A DNA stretch of 64,000 bases from Linanthus parryae (Eukaryota; Streptophyta; Magnoliopsida; Ericales; Polemoniaceae), in assembly GCA_023055425.1 (NCBI GenBank), contig JALGPY010000004.1:55699718-55763717 (forward strand), read 5' to 3'. A program made the translations under genes and the position numbers. Shown in pieces: positions 54,783-64,000 of this stretch. The notes under the pieces were generated by a model, which saw only the letters and a list, made by a program, of their open reading frames with translations, was not told the DNA's origin and made no database searches. Numbering within the stretch: position 1 is the first letter of the stretch; every line of letters starts with the position of its first letter.

Positions 54783-57280
54783 TTAGCTGTACAGTTCACT
54801 TTTTGGGGGTATTTTTGATACCTTTTGGGGGTTATTTGACAATTTGGAGGATTTGTAAAGCCAAGAAACAACCAACAAGTCCCCTAACACCCCAATTTGG
54901 ATCAAACACTCCTTGTCTTCATCTTATTCCTCTCCAAACCCTCAAGAACACCAACACACCCCAAACCCAAAACACATCCAAATCGCAAAATTTACAAGAT
55001 TAACTCTTCAGCTTTTGAGATAGTGAGCGGATTGAGTGTGGGGGAATTCAAAGAGGAAGAGCTCCAAGAACTTAAATCTTCCAATTTGTTGATTTGGAGG
55101 GGGATTCGTCCAAAGCTCAAAGCGGAACTTAAGGCAGGAACACCGAGGAGCACATCAAGGGTATGCTTGCTTCAACGTGCTCGAGTTTTCGGAAAATTTG
55201 GTCGACCAATTCGGTCCTTTCTTGAAAAAATTTCGCGAAACCAATCCCGTAAGAATGGTACTCCGGGATCATAGGTACCATATTCTCTCTCGCTTTAAAT
55301 AATCGCTCTAGACGATATGAGTCATAATGTGCACAGTACCATGCAACACTTGTCTTTTTAAATTCTCACACTTTGAGATAATGTCATTGGGGGGGCACTT
55401 TAAATTCATTGAGGACAATGATTATCTCAAGTGTGGGGGGATTTTCAGATTTCTTTGCTTTCCTTAACTTGCATAGCCTTGTTATAAGTAGATTAGTGAG
55501 TCAGTTTGCACGTAGGTGTCAGAGTTAGAATTGCATGTGCACGTTTAATTATTGCATTGTGTATATTGTTTGCACTTTTAATTATTCATCCACCTACCCA
55601 TATGTGCTGTTAATAGAGTTGCCCTAAGCATATAGAGTTAGGAAAATAGAATGAGAAAAAAAAATTAAAAAAAAAAAGAAAAATCCTAAAAAAAAACCCT
55701 AAAAAATGATTTTTTTTAGAAAGGGAAATTGAAGAGAGTAAGCGTGGAGAGGGCTCAATGATAGAAATTCCCTAGAAGTAGCACAATGTGAGGTGAGGTA
55801 AACGCGAGAATCTGGAGTAGGAAGGCTATAAAGCTAATGCACTCGAGAATTGTGAGTAGTTGTCTCTTAAACTAGTTATCCTACTAGCGCTACACCACCG
55901 TCACTTAGGTAGTCGTCAACCCTCCTCGTAGTGGCAACAGAACAGCTGTGCGAGTGATTTTTATGGGGACCTCCCGTCCCGTCTCCATCGCCTAGGTCCA
56001 CTAGTTACCACAATTTGATCCATTTACCCCTTTTATTCATAGCCTCTAGCCTAGGAAGCTATTCCTTGTGACTTTCATCACTAGTTAGAATGGTCCCTTC
56101 CTATGCGTCATGATAGAGGGAGTTGAGTTAGGGAGGTTCGTTGAGAGAGAGATGATTTGATACATCTTGAGTGGATTCTCTTACATGTCATATTTTGAGG
56201 GGATGTGAGGGTGAGTTAGAGACGACAGGACACTTCGGTGTGGCGGTGATTCGTGTCCTTACACCACGATCACAGGTGGATTGTTGTAGTGCGTGACATT
56301 CTTTCCGCACGATATGGGGTGGGTTGATTCATCTTATAGGAGGACGTGCTTGTGCTTCATTTATATTTTCTACATCTTAGGTGATGAGGAGGATTGGTTG
56401 GAATTAGTACGTGTTACATTGACTACCGGGTTGTTGATATGGTTTACATCGAGTGTGGGGGTGTCGATATCTATATTGATTACATCATTGATTCTACACG
56501 TTCCACCCCTACGTTATTTTCTTTGACGGATTGATCGCCTCGGATATTTACTACTAATATGAGCTCCATGTGATTTATTATATTGTGATAAAAAAAAAAG
56601 AGAAAAAAAACATAAATTAGAAAAAAATAGAAATTGAAAGAGAAAGGAATAAAGGAGCAAGATTAAAATTGAAGACCGGGGAGATTAGCTATTGTTCGAG
56701 ATCGCTTCTTCACATTTTTGCCGCGAGAACGGCGTTGTACCAAGATTGAGGGAATGAGGGCCGGAGTAGTTAGATTCGGTGGGGTTCCTTGGATTTTGGT
56801 GAGGGAGTGTGAGAATCAGGTCTTGTGAGTTGTATCATGACGTCTAGGACTACGCTTCTAAATATCCTATCGTACCCGTCCTAAAGTCGTCAACATTTTA
56901 ACCCGTGGATAAATAGCTCGGATGGTAGGTTGCTAGGGGTACGTTTGATGAGTGTGCAGAAGAACCTTATTGAGTGTTCGTGCCCGTTCTGTCTGATGAA
57001 ACTGGCCGCAAGTTCTACCGATCACCAAAGTTTATAATCTTTTAGGGGATATGAGAGCCTTATGACATGCCGGTTTGTTCTTCGAGATTGCCCAATCTCC
57101 AACCAAAAAGAAAAAAATATATATCTATTCTGTACTTGATTGCATTGTTTATCGAGTTGCATTGTTTAAAGTCACATAGATTGCATAGTCCGGCGTTTGA
57201 TTCATTATGTCCAAGGCAAAGTAAAGATATATGTGAATCTCGAAATCAAGTGTTGCTCGGGACGAGCAAGTGGGGGAATT
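54783..57280 (+). mobile_element. N2 interior, non-coding, with polypurine tract
   Basis: About 2.5 kb without gag or pol motifs. It includes GAGGACAATGATTATCTCAA followed by GTGTGGGGG (55410-55440), A-rich runs (55648-55720 and 56589-56640), the block shared with N1 (about 55905-55950), another GAGTGTGGGGGTGTCGAT box near 56451, and CGGGACGAGC with AAGTGGGGGAATT (57268-57280), the polypurine tract before the 3' LTR. Confidence 0.6.
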
Positions 57281-57644
57281 TGATAGCACCTTTTAGGAGC
57301 TATCTATTACCTCAATTTTACCACATTATCATGAGAGATTTGAGCCCAAAGTTAGAGAATAAAGGTCGTTTTATCACGTGTTGCTACCATGTGCTATATT
57401 GTTAGTCCGGGCATTTACTATGCATGTTTTATTGTTATTTGTCAAATATAATCGCTTGGTATGTTTTTTCATGTTGTTTTGGCAGGAACGGATGCTAATC
57501 GGTTGATAGGAAACATGGAACGAACTTCGGAAACAACGAGAGCAGAAGTGGAGTCAAGAGAAGTCGAATTGGAAGAGCTTGGATGACCAGTCTGAACTAT
57601 TTTGATCCTATCTGGAGTTATAAAAATAGTTTTGGAGTTATACT
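57281..57644 (+). mobile_element. N2 3' LTR, first 364 bp
   Basis: Starts TGATAGCACCTTTTAGG after the polypurine tract and resembles the N1 LTR start. It is interrupted by the Tekay LTR at 57645; the remainder should lie beyond the window. Confidence 0.75.
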
Positions 57645-59576
57645 TGTAATACCCCGCTTTTATACGGGTAGATTACTAGCAATTCGTGAAGTTTAAATGT
57701 GAATTAGGGAGGTATTTGTAGTTTAAGAAGAGATATACTAGTTAGTGTAGCGGGGAGGAAGTTGTAGTTTGAAGAGAGTTAAATACTTAAAGAGTAAATA
57801 CATATAAAAGAATTAATTAATAACAACCAAAATAAAAAGGAATAAATAAATGAAATAATAAAATAACTAAAGGGAGTTTATCCACCAGCTCACACAATCT
57901 ATTGATGCTGGTAAATTTCTCAAAAAACAAGAAGACACTGTCTTCTTCTTCACCCCTCCTTCATATAAACAACCCAGCCCCCTCCTCTTCTTCTCACCCG
58001 TCACCACCACCAACACCACCACCACCTCCATCACCGGCAACACCATCACTGCCACCACCACATCCCCCTTCACCTCTCTGCCATCCCTCTGTCTCTCCCT
58101 CTCCCCTGTTATGCCCGACGAAAACAGAGGAAGCAGCAGCAGCGGCAAAGCTGCTGCCTCCCCCATCGGAGACGCCACCACCACCAGCCACATCAAGCTC
58201 CCCCTCACCACCCCTGATCTCTCCCTCTGTCTCTCTCGCCTCTCTGGATTAGCCGGCGAAAACCCAGTAGAAGCAGCAGCGGCACAGGGCCGCTGCCGTC
58301 TCCGGCGAGGTCCCCGACGCCAAGAACGACCGCCACCACCACCTGCACCTCTCTGCTCTCCGTCTATTTCGACTCCCTCTTCCCTCCCCTCTCTGATTCG
58401 AGCCAAAGGGGAGACACCACAGCAGTGAACCACTGCAGAAACAAGCCAAAGCCACCACAACTCCGGCGACCTCCATTAACGCCGGCGAGAAGCTCGACCT
58501 GAGCTATCCGACGATACCCAATCCCACGAATCGATCCTAATCAACTCCGAGAGGTCCGATGAAGCTTTAATCGCTGCCAATCGAAGCCAAGAACGCCTCA
58601 GTCGCCGGAATCGTTCATCACCGCCGACCCACCTCGACGGCAACCTCAATCGGACCCAATTCTCAACCGTTTTTCGCGATTTTTGGTGTGGGTAACTTCT
58701 AAATCCTCCTCTGATTCGTTTTTGATAATCAAACTGCAATTTTAATGGCTAAATCCGAACTTGGATCGATTGGGTGTTATGTGTTCTTGAAATAGGGGTT
58801 AAAGTGTAGTTTCAGAAACTTTAAGGGTATAATCTGTCACATACAAATCTGTTATTTGCTAGTAGGGGGTAATCGTGTGTCTTTTATCAGAACTTGGGGG
58901 TTTCAGTTATTGTTTATATAAACTGCATATAAACTATAAAATCAAACATGCTATTTGTAGATTAAAAATTATTTCCTAACATTTCTAAATAATATTTTAA
59001 TTATGTAAAATAAAAATTGGCTATTTAAAATTATGTAGGAGTTATTTAATATACAATATTGTTGATTCTCTTGAAAAATAAGCAAACTAAAAATATATGT
59101 TAAATAAATATTTTCTAAGTTCTTATAAACTAGTGTTTTGAGTAAAATATGTTATTTGCATAATATTGCTAACACAAAATAAGTTAGGAAGTTAAATATG
59201 AAAAATAAACTTTAAGAAAACTCCTTTATTTATAAATAGATAAAACTTGATTATTATTTGTTGATATTAGAAATTATTTCTCTAAAATAAATCTTTAACT
59301 ATGTATGACTAAAAAATTATTTCCTTAGAATAATTATTTTTGTGAATTTAATTTATGAATCTAATTCTTTTATAGTGTGTACATTTTCCAATAAATAATT
59401 GGCTATAACTAAATTAGTTGAAATTAAATTTTGTAATAACTTACAAATAGATGTGTTGTATAATAACTTAATATTTTCTAATCATGAGAGTATATAAATT
59501 TAATATGTAATTTTTTACTTAATAATTTTTAAGAACTAGTATTTATAGAGATATTTCTATAAGAAAAATATATAAA

Positions 59577-59594
59577 TAATAAATAAATAAATAA

Positions 59595-59646
<52 letters not shown>

Positions 59647-59649
59647 ATA
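59577..59649. repeat. (AAAT)n microsatellite
   Basis: About 18 AAAT/AATA units with one interruption (AATT) inside the Tekay LTR. Confidence 0.95.
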
Positions 59650-60072
59650 GGTAAACATATAGTTGTCGTTTACGTCGCCGGTTTATTATATAAATATTGT
59701 ATACTATTAATTTATGGGGTTATGGGGAGAATGAGACTTGTTAAGATTATAGCATTTCCACATATCATATTTGGACTTGTGATTGATTTAGAAATTATAA
59801 ACTGTAGGTGACGAGTTCATAGACGAGGGTTACGTTTACCTGTGAAAGCTGACGTGATATTTGCGGTGTTATCAAGGTGAGTAAACATGCCAAGTCTAGC
59901 GCGCCCAGTTCTTTCGTGTCGAAATATGATTTTATAATTTGTCTCAAAATGTGTTTTATGACATACATGCTTTACTTGAGATTTGGATTGTGTTGAGATA
60001 TTTTCTTTAAAAGTGACACGTGAAAATAATAACGCGTAATAACGTAAAGTGGAAAGAGTTGTGCGGGGAAAA

Positions 60073-60188
60073 CTTATTATTGTCGTGTTGGCTCTAGCCA
60101 CTCGGCCTGTGATTATTATTGTCGTGTTGGCTTCGTCCACTCGGCCTGTGATTATTATTGTCGTGTTGGCTTTGTCCACTCGGCCTGT
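60073..60188 (+). repeat. 39-bp tandem repeat, 3 copies, in Tekay LTR
   Basis: Units start at about 60073, 60111 and 60150 and share TTATTATTGTCGTGTTGGCT and CCACTCGGCCTGT, differing at a few middle bases. The 39-bp period keeps open frames on both strands, which explains the spurious repeated peptides there. Confidence 0.9.
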
Positions 60189-60908
60189 GTACTTTAACCC
60201 GGTCGCAACCTGCCGGGTCGCTCCATGTACTCACCTCTCTGGCCGCAAGAAGTCTTAGGGGGGTGCCGGCACTTAAGGTCTTGGATGCTTGTGATGGATT
60301 ATTCTTCCCCGTATCAACTAATGGATTTTATGGTTTGGATATTGGATATTAATGGACATGGAAATATTGAAATTAAATGGTTTGGATATTGGATATGGAT
60401 TTAATTATGATTAATGGAGATTTTCTGAAAACTTACGAGAACTCGGAAATGTCTTACTATTACACTGTCTTTTACTTCCGCTGCATTTCCATTTGAAGTT
60501 AAATACTTGTGAAATATTTACTCTTCGTCCATCTATTTTTGTTACTTGAGTTAAAATACCTCGTTCCCGATTTACGTGCTTGGGTGTTACTCATTCAGTA
60601 TTTCATTGCTGACTTTACAAACTGCGGTTCCTGTTTTAATTCCCACCGCAGGTCTAGATGGAGAAGGCTTGGCTTAGGACGGGGAAAACGCGGTCTCACC
60701 TAGTTTTATCAGCATGTCTAGTAAATCGGACTCTTAGACTCTTCACTTTGTGTAATAATATTTTAAGACGATGTGTGAAACTTTTATCGTATGTAATATA
60801 TATCTATGGCAGTGTTTGTTCTTGATTTCCACCGTTTCATATTAAGTAGCACCCACTCGGGCTCTCCGGTCCGGAACGGAAAGTCTGGGAACCAAGGGGT
60901 GTTACAGG

Positions 60909-60920
60909 TGGTATCAGAGC
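60909..60920 (+). other. Tekay primer-binding site (tRNA-iMet)
   Basis: A perfect TGGTATCAGAGC two bases after the LTR end. Confidence 0.92.
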
Positions 60921-61426
60921 GGGCTGTCCAAAAAGGGAAATTAAAACCTGTAGGGCAACCCTAAAATGAAATTAGGAAAACATAATTAAATTGGACAAGC
61001 CGATTGGGTTATGGGTAGTGTAAGTCCTACTTTTAATAGTCCCACCCACCCACGTCCTTTTCTCTCCATTATGAGACACGATGTATGCTTAACAGTATCT
61101 GGATGTGATAATTTTCCTTGATGTCCATTGGACAAGTGTTATTTCCGTAAAGGAAGATATAATTATGGATTATGGTATGGTGATTACAATTCCAGGATTG
61201 ATTTATGGAAGCAGGAATGAGAATGAATTACTATATGATGCATGCCTTGTGATAGATGATATTTTTATGTGTGATGTGCGTGTTATATGAATTGCCAAGC
61301 ATGTAATTTATTGGATGATTCATTTCAAGCCCGTGATAAATTAGAGAATAATACAATAGGTGATAGTGTAGGACTATGACTGATAGACCCCTGCGCTAAT
61401 ACACCAGGAGAGTCCGGCAAGAACAG
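60921..61426 (+). mobile_element. Tekay untranslated leader
   Basis: About 500 bp between PBS and gag. Short frames such as 61105-61290 have no recognisable content. Confidence 0.6.
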
Positions 61427-62640
61427 ATGGCAGAAAACAACAACAACAACGTGGAGCAATTCTTTGCTCAAATGGCTCAAATGATGGGCAATGGAGCTCG
61501 GGCAGGAGTTAACTGGGCCAAGCAAGTGGCCGACATGAAGCCACCGAGTTTTACTGGAAACGAAGATCCCGTTGAGCTGGAAGATTGGATCATGGAGATG
61601 GACAAGATCCTTGAGAACGTGGAATGCCCTGAGGATCGGAAGGTCAACTGCGCGGTATTTTATCTGAAAAGTGAGGCAAATCTGTGGTGGAGAAATGCTC
61701 GAGGAACCCTCTTGGCTCAGCCTAACTTTGGCTGGGAAGCCCTCCAAACTGCACTCAGAACCCGCTTTTATCCTCATCATGTGAAGATGACCAAGCAACA
61801 AGAATTCCACAATCTACAGCAGGGAAGCGACTCGGTGACCGAGTATTTTCGGTAGTTTACGGAGCTGATGCGGTTTGCGGGCAACACGGTTCCCGATGAA
61901 GAGTCCAAAGTTTCCAAATTCATCTCTGGACTGCAAGAGCGGCTGCAGACGTCTCTGCTAAGTAGAACTTATCCTACCCTTCACGAAGTTTATGACAGAG
62001 CCGCCGATATCTGGAGAGTTCAGGCAGCCCAGGATGAAAGGCGTAAGAAACGCAAGATAGAAGAGGCAGGCGGAAGTAACAACAACTTAGCAAGGGGGAA
62101 CCAGAGGTTTAGGCCCAACAATGGAGGAGGCAACCAGGGACAGTATCGAGGCAATCAGCAGAACCATGAAGCTCAGCGAGTCCGTCGCTACATATGTAAG
62201 AGGTGTCAGAGAAACCACCCCGGAGTTGATTGCATGGGGAATCCAGTTAACTGCAACAATTGTGGTAGGAGGGGACATCGAGCTTATGAATGTCGAGCAC
62301 CACCAGCAGGAAACGTGCAAGTGAATCAAGGAGGGAACTATCCCAGGCTGCAACAGAACAACTACCAGGGGAATCGCCAGCAAAATGGGAACAATTTTGG
62401 GCACAACCAGCAGTATGTGAACCAGCAACCTGCAACCCTGCAGATTGGGTATGGCAACTTTGGAAACCATCCAAACAATGGAGGTAATGGCTATGGAAGG
62501 CAGCCAAACTACAACCAGGGGAATGCCAGACAGAATGGAGGCCAAAACCGCAACAACAATGCTGGAGCTGCGGTCAAAACAATGCAGCAGGAGGAGCTGG
62601 AAACCAGAATGCCAATGTCAGAAGGATTTTTTTTGCTGTC
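61427..62640 (+). pseudogene. Tekay gag
   Basis: The start MAENNNNNVEQFFAQMAQMM is followed by the retrotransposon gag core (KPPSFTGNEDPVELEDWIME, CAVFYLKSEANLWWRN, LQTALRTRFYPHHVK, LMRFAGNTVPDEESKVSKFI). Two zinc-binding motifs follow: CKRCQRNHPGVDC and CNNCGRRGHRAYEC. The C-terminal part is rich in Asn, Gln and Gly. A TAG after TEYFR (61853) and a frameshift near 62635 before the protease break the frame. Confidence 0.9.
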
Positions 62641-64000
62641 ATAACAAAGACCGAGGCAGAAGCTGCTCATGGAGTTGTCACTGGTACATTCCTTATCCAC
62701 AAGCAACCAGCATTTATATTATTTGATTCTGGTGCATCTTACTCGTTCATATCATCATCATTTGTTGATAAACTGGGTTTGAGTAAGTCATCTACCATAT
62801 CCATTCCCGTAGCAACCCCTACTGGAAAAATAACAGTATGCGACACCATATTTGAAGGAGTTGAACTAAAAATCCTATCAAGTATCCTGCCAGCCAACCT
62901 GATAAAGTTTGACCTTGGGGGTATAGATGTTAAACTAGGGATGGATTGGCTCGCGATGTATCGAGCAGTTATTGACTGCTACGATCAGAAAGTTCGGTTG
63001 AAAGGACCCAAAGGGGAGAAGATCACCTACCGTGGTATCACAAGGGAACCTCGCATCAGACTAGTGTCAGCCTTGACTATAGTCAATCAAGTAAGGAAGG
63101 GGAACCCTGCTTACCTGTGCTACATCCAGGACGTATCCAAGAAGGAAGATCTACTGGAGGAGATACCTGTCGTAAGGGAATTTCCCGATGTCTTTCCAGA
63201 CGAGATTCCAGGGATGCCACCCAAACGAGAAGTGGAGTTTACCCTTGATTTAGTACCTGGAACCGCTCCTATCTCGAAGGCACCGTATCGGATGGCACCA
63301 GCAGAATTAAAGGAGCTCAAGGATCAGCTGCAAGAACTCCTACAGAAAGGGTACATACGACCAAGTGCATCACCCTGGGGAGCACCAGTGCTTTTCGTGA
63401 AGAAGAAAGATGGGAGTCTGAGGCTATGCATCGACTATCGAGAATTAAACAGCGTGAACCATCAAGAACAAGTATCCTCTACCCCAGATTGACGATCTGT
63501 TCGATCAACTACAAGGGGCCAGTGTCTTCTCCAGGATTGATCTGAAGTCAGGGTATCATCAGCTTCGGGTAGCCAAAAGGATATTCCGAAGACTGCCTTC
63601 AGAACCAGATATGGCCATTATGAGTTCACAGTGATGCCATTTGGTCTGACCAATGCACCTGCAGTGTTTATGGATTTGATGAACCGGGTGATGAGGCCAT
63701 TTCTGGATCGATTCGTAGTGGTCTTTATCGATGACATCCTTGTGTACTCGAAAAGCAATGAGGACCACAAAGAACATCTTAGAGAAGTGCTGCAGACTCT
63801 GTGGCAAGAACAATTGTATGCCAAGCTGTCTAAATGCGAGTTCTGGTTGGATCGTGTTCCATTCTTGGGTCACATCATTTCAAAGGAGGGGATATCAGTG
63901 GACCCAGGAAAGATCTCAGCAGTTAAGGACTGGCCAACACCGAAGAACGTGTCTGAAATAACGAGTTTCCTTGGCTTAGCAGGTTACTATCGACGCTTTG
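62641..64000 (+). pseudogene. Tekay protease and reverse transcriptase (partial)
   Basis: The protease has [13 protein letters not shown] and [15 protein letters not shown]. The RT begins [18 protein letters not shown] and includes [44 protein letters not shown], the intact catalytic box [11 protein letters not shown] (63721-63753) and [11 protein letters not shown], reaching [11 protein letters not shown] at the window edge. A one-base insertion near 63462 (after NSV) and a small deletion near 63573 (after LRVA) shift the frame, so this copy is defective. Confidence 0.9.

Larger units (their letters stand above)
52215..57644 (+). mobile_element. N2: Athila-like non-autonomous LTR element, cut by Tekay
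   Basis: Order on the plus strand: partial 5' LTR ending GTCA at 53061, PBS for tRNA-Asp, ORF of unknown function, long non-coding interior, polypurine tract, and 3' LTR start TGATAGCACC at 57281, cut at 57644 by Tekay. Shared features with N1: same PBS type, related ORF C-terminus, the GGGAGGCAACC box, the GAGGACAATG-AGTGTGGGGG boxes, and the segment at 55911 matching N1 across its E2 insertion site. There is no pol. Confidence 0.72.
57645..60906 (+). mobile_element. Tekay 5' LTR (3.26 kb)
   Basis: Runs TGTAATACCCC to AAGGGGTGTTACA, directly before the PBS. It includes a GC-rich, CCACCACC-rich, gene-like segment (57940-58700) with overlapping open frames on both strands that ends near a TGTGGGTAAC donor-like site. 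An AT-rich middle, a tetranucleotide repeat and a 39-bp tandem repeat follow. The proline/serine-rich and valine-rich frames of the GC-rich part are low complexity and I do not call them genes. Confidence 0.85.
57645..64000 (+). mobile_element. Tekay-like chromovirus (Ty3/gypsy), 5' part
   Basis: A 5' LTR (57645-60906), PBS, leader, gag and pol are visible up to the RT at the window edge. RNase H, integrase with any chromodomain and the 3' LTR lie outside. RT sequence such as [20 protein letters not shown] and [10 protein letters not shown] is typical of the Tekay/Del group. The element is inserted in the N2 3' LTR. Confidence 0.85.

Noticed and set aside
54412..54871. Repeated-peptide ORFs (ISARNG, FGPKW) on both strands
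   Set aside because: They arise from the palindrome cluster; the same peptides on both strands show they follow from DNA symmetry.
57867..58460. 197-codon minus-strand ORF and plus-strand proline/serine-rich ORFs
   Set aside because: Low-complexity CCACC/GGTGG sequence within an LTR opens frames on both strands; no domain.
59817..60258. ORFs with repeated TTIIITGRV and VIIIVVLA peptides
   Set aside because: They are a consequence of the 39-bp tandem repeat, whose period is a multiple of three.
62087..62545. 152-codon ORF on the minus strand opposite Tekay gag
   Set aside because: Shadow of the gag reading frame; unlike the Tat antisense gene it has no promoter, intron or conserved partner.

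Overview
This window is plant nuclear DNA made almost entirely of nested, decayed LTR retrotransposons. I see no host gene, rRNA or tRNA gene, and nothing bacterial. The evidence for a flowering plant is the mix of lineages: Ty3/gypsy Tat-type (two RNase H domains plus an opposite-strand gene), Tekay-like chromovirus, Athila-like non-autonomous, and Ty1/copia SIRE-type plus a second copia. Primer sites match plant initiator tRNA-Met and tRNA-Asp, and a Mutator-like DNA transposon sits among them. A dicot is likely, but I cannot name a species.

Layout. (1) 1-4371: 5' LTR (573-4371) and leader of a minus-strand Tekay-like element A. (2) 4372-36655: one minus-strand Athila-like non-autonomous element (N1). 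A lies in its 3' LTR, Tat element E1 (4515-15479, 5-bp duplication ACAGG) is also in that 3' LTR, and Tat element E2 (18340-32702, 5-bp duplication ACTAC) is in its interior. Its 5' LTR is 34899-36655. (3) 36656-37944: unassigned. (4) 37945-49742: minus-strand copia element (copia-1). It contains an unknown insert in its 3' LTR, a 3'-truncated plus-strand SIRE element (about 41660-46071), and a 1.18-kb Mutator-like element (48486-49664) in its 5' LTR. (5) 49745-50365: a copia LTR remnant, followed by unassigned sequence. (6) About 52215-57644: a second Athila-like non-autonomous element (N2, plus strand), cut by (7) a plus-strand Tekay element (57645 to beyond the window end) with a 3.26-kb LTR, PBS, gag, protease and RT.

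The most interesting content is in the two Tat elements. Their gag-pol is on the minus strand. Between pol and the 3' LTR each carries a plus-strand, intron-containing gene whose product resembles the plant mobile domain (PMD) family, preceded by a TATA-like box. A second short plus-strand ORF of 111 codons follows in both copies, just downstream of another conserved TATA box. Next come 50-54-bp tandem repeats built around a small hairpin whose stem shows a compensating base-pair change. Sense and antisense genes converge on this repeat block. All coding regions in the window are broken by stops or frameshifts; several changes hit catalytic residues and some fit decay of methylated cytosines.
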